Source: Betaproteobacteria bacterium
Lineage (GTDB): Bacteria > Pseudomonadota > Gammaproteobacteria > Burkholderiales > SG8-39
Assembly: GCA_016210745.1 (NCBI GenBank)
Contig: JACQTO010000149.1
Coordinates: forward strand, 1 to 64,000
Reading direction: 5' to 3'
Length of the DNA: 64,000 nucleotides
The notes under the pieces are model-generated. The model was not told the DNA's origin. It made no database searches and saw only the letters and a list, made by a program, of their open reading frames with translations. The first letter of the stretch is position 1; every line of letters begins with the position of its first letter. A program made the translations under genes and the position numbers. Below, piece after piece: positions 27,148 to 35,539 of this stretch.

Positions 27148-28974
27148 ATGCGCTCGTTTGCAACATTGGTCGCGTTGATCGCGCTGTTGGCTGGATCGGC
27201 TACGGCGTGCGCGGCAGGGCCCGACAACCTGCTCGAGCCGGACAAGGCGTTTCGCATCTCGGCGCGGGCATTGGATGCGGCGACGCTGGAGGTTCGCTAC
27301 CGCATCGCCGACGGCTACTACATGTACCGGGAGAGATTCCGCTTCGCCGCCGAGCCGGCCGGGGTAAAGCTCGGGCCGCCCCAATTCCCGCCGGGAGAAG
27401 TCAAAGACGACCCGTTCTTCGGCCGCACCGAGACATATCGCAAGGACCTGCGCATCCGGGTGCCCCTCGATGACGCGGGGGGCGCCCAGAGCATCAAGCT
27501 GAAAGCGACCTCGCAGGGTTGTTCCGACACCGGCGTGTGCTATGTGCCGCAGGATCAGTATGTCGAAATCAGCCTCGCGGGCGCCGATTCGAGTTCCTCC
27601 CCAGGGGCGTCACCGGCGCCGTTCATGACGAGCAGGTCGCCCTCGGTGGATTCGTCGCCGGGCTTCTCGATCTTTGCAAGCGACACCGACATCAAGGCGA
27701 TGTTCGAGTCGGCCAGTTTCTGGGTTGTGCTCGCCACCTTCTTCGGCTTCGGAATCCTGCTCGCATTTACGCCCTGCATGCTGCCCATGGTGCCGATTCT
27801 GTCGGGAATCATCGCCGGCGAAGGCAGGGATATCAACAAGCTGCGCGCGCTGATTCTGTCGCTCGCTTATGTGGCGGGAATGGCCGTGACCTACGCGCTG
27901 GCCGGTGTTGCAGCCGCCTATTCCGGCGCGATGCTCGCCGCGGCGCTGCAGAATCCGTGGGTGCTGACCGTGTTCGCGGCGCTGTTCGTCTGGCTCGCGC
28001 TGTCGATGTTCGGCTTCCACGACATACAGCTGCCCGGATTTATGCACCACCGGCTCTCGCGCGTGCACCACAAGCTCCAGGGCGGTCGCATCGCCTCGGT
28101 TGCTGCGATGGGAGTTCTCTCCGCGCTGATCATGAGTCCGTGCGTCGCGGCGCCGCTCGCCGGCGCCCTGCTCTACATCGGCCAGACGCGTGACGTGGTG
28201 CTCGGCGGCTCGGCGCTGTTCGTCATGGCGCTCGGCATGGGACTGCCGCTGGTGGCCGTGGGTGTGTCCGAAGGCGCGCTGCTGCCGAAATCGGGCGCAT
28301 GGATGGGCGCGGTGAAGAATTTTTTCGGTGTGCTGTTGCTGGGCGTGGCGATCTGGATCATTTCACCGGTGATTCCTGCGGCTCTGGTCATGCTGTTGTG
28401 GGCGGCGCTGTTCATCGTGTCGGGGGTGTTCCTGCGCGCTCTTGATCCTCTGGCGCATGACGCCTCGGGCTATGCGCGCTTGTGGAAAGGCTTCGGCCTG
28501 ATTGCGCTGGTGGCCGGCGTCGCGCTCGTGATCGGTGCGCTCGCGGGCAGCCGCGATCCGCTGCAGCCGCTGGCCGGGCTGCGCGCGGCGGCTTCCGGGT
28601 CTGCGCCTGAATCGCCCACGCCGTTTGAGCGCGTATCCACGTCGGCCGAACTCGACGCACGCCTCGCCTCGGCGGGCAAGCCGGCGCTGCTTGATTTCTA
28701 TGCCGACTGGTGCGTTTCCTGCAAAGAGATGGAGCGCTACACCTTCAGCGATCCGCGGGTACGGGCAAAATTCGCCGACATGCTGTTGCTGCAGGCCGAC
28801 GTCACCGCCAACAGCGCCGAGCACAAGGCGCTGCTCAAGCGCTTTCGCCTGTTCGGTCCTCCCGGGATCATCTTCTTCGACAAATCCGGGCGTGAAATCG
28901 AAGGCCTGCGCGTGATCGGATACCAGGACGCCGATCGTTTTCTAGCCACCCTGCGCCAAGCCCAAAGCTTTTGA
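27148..28974 (+). CDS. dsbD: Thiol:disulfide interchange protein DsbD
   Basis: A 608-residue inner-membrane reductase that moves electrons from cytoplasmic thioredoxin to periplasmic substrates. The order is a signal peptide (to about residue 24), a periplasmic N-domain with the cysteine pair in GCSDTGVCYVPQ, eight membrane helices with conserved cysteines in FTPCMLPMVP and SPCVAAPLAG, and a C-terminal thioredoxin domain with DWCVSCKEME (about 520). Start ATG 27148 gives a clean signal peptide. Likely one transcript with cutA. It ends exactly at the edge of repeat copy E. Confidence 0.95.
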   Translation: MRSFATLVALIALLAGSATACAAGPDNLLEPDKAFRISARALDAATLEVRYRIADGYYMYRERFRFAAEPAGVKLGPPQFPPGEVKDDPFFGRTETYRKDLRIRVPLDDAGGAQSIKLKATSQGCSDTGVCYVPQDQYVEISLAGADSSSSPGASPAPFMTSRSPSVDSSPGFSIFASDTDIKAMFESASFWVVLATFFGFGILLAFTPCMLPMVPILSGIIAGEGRDINKLRALILSLAYVAGMAVTYALAGVAAAYSGAMLAAALQNPWVLTVFAALFVWLALSMFGFHDIQLPGFMHHRLSRVHHKLQGGRIASVAAMGVLSALIMSPCVAAPLAGALLYIGQTRDVVLGGSALFVMALGMGLPLVAVGVSEGALLPKSGAWMGAVKNFFGVLLLGVAIWIISPVIPAALVMLLWAALFIVSGVFLRALDPLAHDASGYARLWKGFGLIALVAGVALVIGALAGSRDPLQPLAGLRAAASGSAPESPTPFERVSTSAELDARLASAGKPALLDFYADWCVSCKEMERYTFSDPRVRAKFADMLLLQADVTANSAEHKALLKRFRLFGPPGIIFFDKSGREIEGLRVIGYQDADRFLATLRQAQSF

Positions 28975-29129
28975 GCCAAAACCGGACGAGCCGGAACCAT
29001 CGAAGTTGGTTTTGCCGTTTATCAATCTCCCCCTTTCCGTGCAGTTGCTTGCAACTGCACGGAAAGGGGGAGACGAATTTGGAAACCCAATCTTCGCCAA
29101 ATTTGTAAACGGTAAACTTGCACGAAGAC
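28975..29129 (+). repeat. Hairpin repeat family, copy E (stem class 2)
   Basis: This copy starts right after the dsbD stop (ACCGGACGAGCCGGAACCA) and runs to CTTGCACGAAGAC. The stem at 29027-29072 has perfect 22-nt arms starting CTCCCCCTTTCCGTGCAG and a TT loop. Compared with copy C, one stem pair has changed on both sides (T-A to C-G), a compensatory change. It lies between convergent genes, where it could also end transcription. Confidence 0.92.
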
Positions 29130-29141
29130 TAAATCCTGCTG

Positions 29142-30518
29142 CTAATCCGGCGGCCGATAGCCCTTCTCCCGAAACAGCCGCAAGGCGCTGTCCACGACGT
29201 CGGCGCCATAGAGGATGCCGCGGCCGGATTGAATCTCTTCAAGCGCCCTGTCGATGCCGAGGCTGGGACGATAGGGACGGTGAGACGCAATCGCTTCCAA
29301 TACGTCGGCCACCGCGATGATTTGCGCCCCGACGTGAATCTGCCCGTCCCGCAGTCCCCGGGGATAGCCGCTGCCGTCCAGTCGCTCATGATGCTGGCGA
29401 ATGATCGTCGCCAGCGGCCAGGCAAATTCGACCTCCTTCAAGATCTCGTAGCCCGCCTCGGCGTGGGTTTTGATGATCTCCCGTTCGATCTCGCTCAGCG
29501 CGCCGGGTTTAGAGAGGATCTCCGCCGGTACCGCGATTTTGCCCACATCGTGCACCAGGCTTGTGAGCTCGAGTTCCTGGCACTTGTCCTCCGGCATGCC
29601 CATTTCCTTGGCGATGACCGAGGCCATCGCTCCGACGCGCCGTTGATGACCGGCGGTATAGGGGTCGCGCAGTTCGACCATGTTGGCAACGGCCCGCAGC
29701 GTGCCGCGCATCGACGTTTCCAATTGCCTCAGGTAGGAGGCGATTTGTTCTTGCGCGCGTTTGCGCTCGGTGATGTCCTGCGCCATGCCGATGGTGGCAA
29801 GCGTGCCTTCGAATTCCGCCAGCAGTCCTTGTACACCCAGAAGGATAACGCCGCCGTCCCGGCGCTTCACCCGCACGGCGTAATTGACCGATGACTCTCC
29901 GGAGCGCAGTTTCTCCCGCGCGGCTTTCATGACCGGGAGGTCTTCGGGAACCACCAGGTCGTTCGCCAATCGGCCCATGAGCTCGCCGGACTCGTAACCG
30001 AGCAACGCCTCCAGGCGCGGATTGGCGTAGACAAAGCGGCCGTCGCGCGTCACGTACATCCCGGTCGATGACTTTTCGATCAGCAGGCGAAAACGCTCTT
30101 CGCTAAAGCGCAGCGCCTCCTCGGCGCGTCTGCGGTCGAGGTCGCTCTTGGCGCGTTCGATCGCCAGACGGATGGCGAACGGAAGCCTGATGATGCGGGA
30201 GCTCGTCTTGATGATGTAGTCGGCCGCGCCGCCCTTCATTGCTTCCACCGCGATTTCCTCGGAGCCGGTTCCGGTGAGAAAAATCAGCGGGATGTGGGGC
30301 GCGCGCTCGCGCGCGATCGAGAGCACCTGCAGGCCGTCGAAACTGCCCAGATGGATGTCGGAGACGATGCAGTCGAAAAGCGGGTTCTCCAGCAGCCGGC
30401 GAAGCTCTTCGAGGCCGGAAACTACCGTCACTGAAAAAACGCCTGGCTCTTCTTCCAGGGCGTTGCGCACCAGCTCCTGGTCGAAGCGATCGTCTTCGAT
30501 GTGTAGAACGCGAATCAT
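29142..30518 (-). CDS. Response regulator with REC-PAS-HD-GYP domains (c-di-GMP phosphodiesterase)
   Basis: 458 residues. REC (1-120) has phosphoacceptor D54 in CIVSDIHLGS. PAS (about 135-255) follows, then HD-GYP (about 270-458) with the metal-binding LVHDVGKIAVPAEIL (H323-D324) and HHERLDGSGYPRG (GYP 384-386). All HD-GYP hallmarks are intact, so it should hydrolyse cyclic-di-GMP under control of a cognate kinase. Its start overlaps the stop of the kinase/receiver relic by 4 nt (ATGA), which implies that the kinase that once preceded it was its partner. Last gene of the signalling region. Confidence 0.9.
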   Translation of the reverse strand: MIRVLHIEDDRFDQELVRNALEEEPGVFSVTVVSGLEELRRLLENPLFDCIVSDIHLGSFDGLQVLSIARERAPHIPLIFLTGTGSEEIAVEAMKGGAADYIIKTSSRIIRLPFAIRLAIERAKSDLDRRRAEEALRFSEERFRLLIEKSSTGMYVTRDGRFVYANPRLEALLGYESGELMGRLANDLVVPEDLPVMKAAREKLRSGESSVNYAVRVKRRDGGVILLGVQGLLAEFEGTLATIGMAQDITERKRAQEQIASYLRQLETSMRGTLRAVANMVELRDPYTAGHQRRVGAMASVIAKEMGMPEDKCQELELTSLVHDVGKIAVPAEILSKPGALSEIEREIIKTHAEAGYEILKEVEFAWPLATIIRQHHERLDGSGYPRGLRDGQIHVGAQIIAVADVLEAIASHRPYRPSLGIDRALEEIQSGRGILYGADVVDSALRLFREKGYRPPD

Positions 30519-30832
30519 GGAAGTTCCTGCAGCCCGGGCGGGCTCACGTTGAAACCCAGCCAGTAGTCCTCTATCCTCGTCACGATTTCAATCAGGCCAT
30601 TGAACGAAACCAGCTTCATCAGATAGCTGGCGACGATGTCACAGGCCATGGCGACATCGCGTTCGTGACTCGAGGAGCTGAGAAAGACCGCCGGAATACG
30701 CTTCAGCACCGGCGCGAACACGTTCTTGCGCCGGTGGACAAGCGCATTGTCCAGCAGATTGGTGAAGATTTGTTGCAGCAGTCCCTCCTCCCCCACCAGT
30801 TTCGGCAGGTTTTCGGCGATCTTGACCTCGGC
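30515..30832 (-). pseudogene. Deletion fusion of a histidine kinase ATPase fragment with a response-regulator tail
   Basis: The open frame begins right after a TGA with no normal start. Its first part, AEVKIAENLPKLVGEE then LLQQIFTNLLDNAL, is the N-box of a HATPase domain. After about 35 residues it switches to LKRIPAVFLSSSSHERDV and ends EIVTRIEDYWLGFN, the C-terminal half of an Rcp1-type receiver. Everything between is missing: the ATP lid, G boxes and the receiver's phosphoacceptor aspartate. The best reading is an in-frame deletion joining two formerly adjacent genes (kinase, small receiver). A GTG at 30796 could still give a 93-residue product, but it has no intact active site. Confidence 0.75.
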
Positions 30833-30835
30833 TCA

Positions 30836-32671
30836 TTAGGTCGCGTCGATCACGACGCGGTTTCGCCCGCTCTTCTTGGCGCGGTAGAGCGCAGCGTCGG
30901 CGCGCGCCATCAAGATTTCGCCGCTGTCGGAGTCCGCTCGAAAGGCGGCGATTCCCACGCTCAGAGTGACCGAGACCGTACCGGCGCAAGGGCCCAAGCC
31001 CATGGGCGCTTCCTCGATCGCAAGCCGCACCTTCTCGCCGATCGCCGCAAGCGAATCCAGCGGGGCTTCGGGAAGGATCAGCAGGAACTCCTCACCGCCG
31101 TAACGCGCGACGAGATCCGACTTGCGCATGCAGGAGGCGATCCGACGGCTTATTTCTTTGAGTACGGCATCGCCGGCGAGATGTCCGTAGGTGTCGTTGA
31201 TTTGCTTGAAATGGTCGACATCGCATAGCGCGAGTCCGACGCGCGAGCGGTGCCTGCGCGCAAACGATAGGGCCTCCTCCAGGCGAACCATGCCATAGCG
31301 CTTGTTCTTGAGTCCGGTGAGCGAATCGGTGATGGCGCCGGTGTAATTGCGCGAATTGACCGCCGCAAGATTCAGGTGCGCGCCCAGATTGTTGAGCAGG
31401 GCATCATCGACGCGGACGCTTGCCGGGATCCCGATGCAGGCAAGCAGTCCCAGCAGCCGCGACTCGGAAACCACCGGCAACATGACCGTCAGCTCGGAGT
31501 CTTCACGGAGATCGCGCAGAGCCTGAACGCGGCACGCTTCTTCCACGAGCTGCCGCGGAACGCCTTGCAGCAGCTTCCGGAAGCGTCCGGAGTCCAAGGC
31601 GATCTCGGCTTCGAAAAAGCCCTCTCCATATTCCACCGATCCGCCACCGACCATGGTGCGTGTGGCGCAGATCCAGCCCCCGTCGGCGCACTCGAGGAAA
31701 AACGTCACGCGGCGCGGCGAAAGCCGCTCCATGATTACGCGGGCCACGCCGGTGGCCACTTCGCTTGTCTCCAGGCTCTTGGAGGCCTCGACCACCAGCC
31801 TGTAGAGCAGTTCCGATTCGGTATGGGCCGTCTCGATCCGGTCCACCTGGTCCTCGATACGCTCGGCCATGTGATTGAAATGGCGCCCGAGCAGCGCGAG
31901 TTCATCCTTGCCCAGAATCTTGGTGCGAGCCGATAAATGCCCGGCAGCAACGCGGGTCATCGATTCCATCAGCGCCTCGACCGGACGCATCACCAGCCGC
32001 CGGAACAGTAGCGTGACCAGTACCACGAGGATCACGGAGGAACCGAGCCCCATGATCAATATGCTTCGCTGGCGCTCGGTTCTGGCGCGCGCAAGCGGCG
32101 TCAGGTCGAAATCAACGGCAACGTAGCTGCGTGCTTCGTCGTCCTTCTGATGACAGAACCTGCACACGTCGGTGACCGGGATGGGACTGATCACGCGCAG
32201 CCCCGGTGCTCCGCTTGGAAGAGTTACGGCGGCGGAGGCGGGAAAATCCCCGGCGCGTGTGCTGTCGCAGGCCGGACACTCCGGATTGCCTTTGACCTCG
32301 ATCCGCGAGCCTATGGCGCCCTTGTCGGAGGCGGCCATGATCCTGCCGTCTCTTAAGAACACGAACACCCGTATGGCGAGGTTCTTGTGTACGATTTCGG
32401 CGGCCTCGGCGGTCAACGCCGACCACACGGCCGTTCCCGCGCCGCCCAGCATTGGTTCGGCAAAATCCCGGGAAATGATGGAACTCGTTATCCCTGCCTC
32501 GTGGATACGCTGCTCCAGGAACAGGTTCTCCTGCTGCTTGGCGACGACAGACCAAACGGTGGCCCCCGCAACCAGTGTGAGCAACAGCAGGCCGGATACG
32601 AGCTTGGCGGGAATACTGTTCCACCAGCGCACGCTTGCGTCGATGCCGGTCTGCTCCGCGTCCAGCTTCAT
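30836..32671 (-). CDS. Membrane diguanylate cyclase with heme-c-type periplasmic sensor, HAMP and GAF-like domains
   Basis: 611 residues. TM1 is about 24-43; a periplasmic domain (about 44-200) contains CPAC (132-135) and CRFCH (170-174), a match to the CxxCH heme-c attachment motif. TM2 is about 203-223, then HAMP (about 224-275), a GAF-like region (about 290-440) and GGDEF (about 450-611). The active site reads GGEEF (525-529), and RKSD five residues before it is a good inhibitory I-site. It should make cyclic-di-GMP in response to a redox or gas signal if heme is attached. The kinase/receiver relic follows immediately downstream. Confidence 0.88.
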   Translation of the reverse strand: MKLDAEQTGIDASVRWWNSIPAKLVSGLLLLTLVAGATVWSVVAKQQENLFLEQRIHEAGITSSIISRDFAEPMLGGAGTAVWSALTAEAAEIVHKNLAIRVFVFLRDGRIMAASDKGAIGSRIEVKGNPECPACDSTRAGDFPASAAVTLPSGAPGLRVISPIPVTDVCRFCHQKDDEARSYVAVDFDLTPLARARTERQRSILIMGLGSSVILVVLVTLLFRRLVMRPVEALMESMTRVAAGHLSARTKILGKDELALLGRHFNHMAERIEDQVDRIETAHTESELLYRLVVEASKSLETSEVATGVARVIMERLSPRRVTFFLECADGGWICATRTMVGGGSVEYGEGFFEAEIALDSGRFRKLLQGVPRQLVEEACRVQALRDLREDSELTVMLPVVSESRLLGLLACIGIPASVRVDDALLNNLGAHLNLAAVNSRNYTGAITDSLTGLKNKRYGMVRLEEALSFARRHRSRVGLALCDVDHFKQINDTYGHLAGDAVLKEISRRIASCMRKSDLVARYGGEEFLLILPEAPLDSLAAIGEKVRLAIEEAPMGLGPCAGTVSVTLSVGIAAFRADSDSGEILMARADAALYRAKKSGRNRVVIDAT

Positions 32672-32732
32672 CCTGCCGAATGGTACAGATCTCGGCCACC
32701 TGCGTCACCGCAATAAGGAGTATCCGGCCCGT

Positions 32733-35255
32733 CTAGCGGGCAAGCTCGTAGCCCATTTCCGTGAAAAGCTTCACACATGCGTCCACAACGGCGGGATCGT
32801 AGCGGCTGCCGCGCCCGGCGCCGATCTCCTCGATGGCCTGGTCAATGCCCAGGCCCGGCCGATAGGGCCGGTGCGAAGCCATCGCTTCGACCACGTCGGC
32901 CACCGCGAGAATTTTCGCCTCGAAAATGATCGCATCGCCTTTCAGCCCTTGGGGATAGCCCGAGCCGTCCAGACGCTCGTGGTGCTGCAGCACAATTTGC
33001 GCAATCGGCCACGGGAATTCGATTCCCTTCAGAATGTCGTAGCCCGATTGGGGATGCGCCTTGATCAATTCGAATTCGAGCTTCGATAGCCGTCCCGGCT
33101 TGCTCAGGATCTCCGCTGGAATATGAATCTTGCCCAGGTCGTGCACGATGGCGCCCAGGCGAATGCCGGCGAGTTGCTCCTCTTCGAGCCCCAGCAGTTT
33201 TGCAATGGCGACCGCAAGATCGGCGACGCGGTGCTGGTGGCCGGCGGTGTAGGGATCGCGCGCCTCGACAGTCGCGGCCACAACCTCGACCGATTCCTCG
33301 AGGCTCTTGCGCAAGCGATCCTGGTGCATTTGGCGGTCTTGCAACGCCTGGTCGCGCTCGGCGCGGGTGCGCCGAGCCAGGATGCCGTAGGCCAGATCGT
33401 TGGCCAGCTCGACCAGCAGTCTGACCTCGTGTTCATCGAACACGCCGGTTTCATGGGCGTAGATGCTCAAGACGCCAAAGGTGGTTCCGTTGGCCAGCAA
33501 GGGCAAAACGGCATTAGCGGCGAAACCGCGCTTGAGCGCTTCCTCGCGCCAGCGGGGAAATGCCGGATCGGTGGCGATATCGTTGCAGACCACTGGTCCT
33601 CCGGTTCGCCGGACCCTATCGGCGAGGGGTGCGCCGCCCTCCGCCGACCTATCGATGTTTGCGCTAACGGTTTGCACGTAGCCGTAATCGGTGCCCGCCT
33701 GTGCCAGCGTGTGGAACGATTGGCCTTCGCGCGCAAATTCGGCCACCCAAGCACGGCTGAAGCCGCCCTCCGTTACCAACAACGTGCATACCTCATTGAG
33801 CAATTGGGTTTCGTCGGAGGAGCGTATCAACGCTTCGTTGCAGGCGTTGATCGCCCCCAAGGCGCGATTGAGCCGGCGCAAGTCCTCTTCGCGAACGAGG
33901 TTGTCGAGCGCGAATGAGATATCGGTTGCCATCTCCTCGAGCGTGGCAATCAGATCATCGGTGAAATAGCCGGGCTCGTCGGAGTAAAAGTTGATAGCGC
34001 CGATCACCGCGTTGCCCTGGCGAATCGGAAACTTGGCCGCGGCGCGCACGCCGACACGCCGCGCCAAGTCATGCCACGGGGCCATGGCGGGGTCAGTGAG
34101 GAAGTCGTTGCTGACCACGTGCTTGCCCGAAGCGAGCGTGCGCCCGGTCAGTCCGCGCCTCGAGGCGCCGCTGACGTCTCCCGTATTGTCCAACTGATCG
34201 ATATAGCCGGCATCCGACCCATACCTGGCCATCGGCTTCAGCCGTTGATCGTCCTTGTCGATCAAACCGATCCAGGCGAAAATGAATTTTCCGTGCTCCA
34301 CCGCGATGCGGCACACCGCCGGGAACAACTCGTCCCTGCTGGTGCAGCGGACGATGGTCTTGTTGGTCTGTGAAAGCACTTCGTAGAGATCTTTCTGCCG
34401 CGCCAGCGCCACCTCGGCGAGTTTGCGCAGGGTGATGTCCTGCCCGACGCCGCGGTAACCGCGAAACCGCCGGTTCTCATCGAATACGGGCAAACCGCTG
34501 GTGCTCACGTAGCGTGGTTTCCCTTCCCGATTGGTGGTCTTGAACTCGAAATTGCGGAAAGGCAGGTGCGCTTCGAGTTGGCGCCGGTATTCGGCCCATT
34601 GCCCTCCGGTGACGTCCGTGTTGGGTATCTCCCAGCGCGTCTTGCCGATCAGATCGCCAGTTGGCATGCTCGCCTTGTCGAAGAACTCCCTGGAAAACCA
34701 GGTAAACCGCAGGTGTTCGTCCTGCTCCCAGTACCAGTCCGAGGCGAGCTCGGTCAGTTCGCGAAAGCGCGCCTCGCTCGCGCTCAATTTCCTGACGGCG
34801 GCTTCGAGCGCCTCGGTGCGCTCGGCAACGCGTCGCTCGAGCGTCTCGTTTGCCGTGCGCAGGTGACCCTCCATGCGCTTTCGCTCGATCGCGTAACGCA
34901 GGGTGCGCGCGATCATTGCCCCGCTGGATTCCCCCTTGACGAGATAATCCTGCGCGCCTTGCCGGATCGCCTCGCGCCCGAGGTTCTCGTCGTCGAATCC
35001 AGTTAGCACCACCAGAGGAAGTGCGGGATTGCGCTCGGCAAGCGAGCGCACTGTGGCGAGCCCGCGGCTGTCGGGCAGGTCGAGATCGCTCAGTACAGCG
35101 TCGAAGTGATCCGCGTCGATGCGCGAGAGCGCCTCGGCGAGCCGCTTGCCCCGAACGAGCGCGTACTCACCCGGGGCGTGCCCGGCCAGAGCGCCCTCCA
35201 CGAGCAGCGCATCGTCCTCACTGTCTTCAAGCAGCAGAAGCCTTACAACAGACAC
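32733..35255 (-). CDS. Response regulator with REC-PAS-GAF-GAF-HD-GYP domains
   Basis: 840 residues. REC (1-125) has D57 in AVLSDLDLPDS, then a coiled segment, PAS (about 160-285), GAF-1 (about 295-450), GAF-2 (about 460-615) and HD-GYP (about 640-840) with VHDLGKIHIPAEIL and HHERLDGSGYPQG. The GAF-2 to C-terminus part is very similar to the gene at 35540-37690, so the two are tandem paralogues; this copy has an additional GAF domain. Predicted cyclic-di-GMP phosphodiesterase regulated by phosphorylation. Separated by 284 nt from the upstream HD-GYP gene; that gap holds no gene I can support. Confidence 0.9.
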   Translation of the reverse strand: MSVVRLLLLEDSEDDALLVEGALAGHAPGEYALVRGKRLAEALSRIDADHFDAVLSDLDLPDSRGLATVRSLAERNPALPLVVLTGFDDENLGREAIRQGAQDYLVKGESSGAMIARTLRYAIERKRMEGHLRTANETLERRVAERTEALEAAVRKLSASEARFRELTELASDWYWEQDEHLRFTWFSREFFDKASMPTGDLIGKTRWEIPNTDVTGGQWAEYRRQLEAHLPFRNFEFKTTNREGKPRYVSTSGLPVFDENRRFRGYRGVGQDITLRKLAEVALARQKDLYEVLSQTNKTIVRCTSRDELFPAVCRIAVEHGKFIFAWIGLIDKDDQRLKPMARYGSDAGYIDQLDNTGDVSGASRRGLTGRTLASGKHVVSNDFLTDPAMAPWHDLARRVGVRAAAKFPIRQGNAVIGAINFYSDEPGYFTDDLIATLEEMATDISFALDNLVREEDLRRLNRALGAINACNEALIRSSDETQLLNEVCTLLVTEGGFSRAWVAEFAREGQSFHTLAQAGTDYGYVQTVSANIDRSAEGGAPLADRVRRTGGPVVCNDIATDPAFPRWREEALKRGFAANAVLPLLANGTTFGVLSIYAHETGVFDEHEVRLLVELANDLAYGILARRTRAERDQALQDRQMHQDRLRKSLEESVEVVAATVEARDPYTAGHQHRVADLAVAIAKLLGLEEEQLAGIRLGAIVHDLGKIHIPAEILSKPGRLSKLEFELIKAHPQSGYDILKGIEFPWPIAQIVLQHHERLDGSGYPQGLKGDAIIFEAKILAVADVVEAMASHRPYRPGLGIDQAIEEIGAGRGSRYDPAVVDACVKLFTEMGYELAR

Positions 35256-35539
35256 CGATTCAATCCTTCAAGTGCAGCTGCATGCAACGGGGATATATGC
35301 ATGGGTCATATTGTCTTCCAGTTTCGAATGCTGGACCAGCAAATCGATTGTTATTAAACGCTTATGGACTCGGCGCGGTGCGACCAAAGCCCTGATCTGC
35401 GCGGGGCGCAAATGAAAGCGGCGCATCTTCCACGCGTCGCGCAGTCGCAGACCGCCCGGACCGCGCATCATGCGATCGATCGTCCGCGGCAAATAGCGGG
35501 AGAACCCTGCAATCGCTGTAAGGAAATGCCCGACGAACG

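Noticed and set aside
20527-29129. The repeated palindromes as a CRISPR array
   Set aside because: Copies are kilobases apart, occur in both orientations, have no regular spacers and no cas genes are nearby.
35268-35492. Possible 74-residue minus-strand gene between the two HD-GYP genes
   Set aside because: No ribosome site, no recognisable motif and an unusual composition; the 284-nt gap is better left as non-coding.
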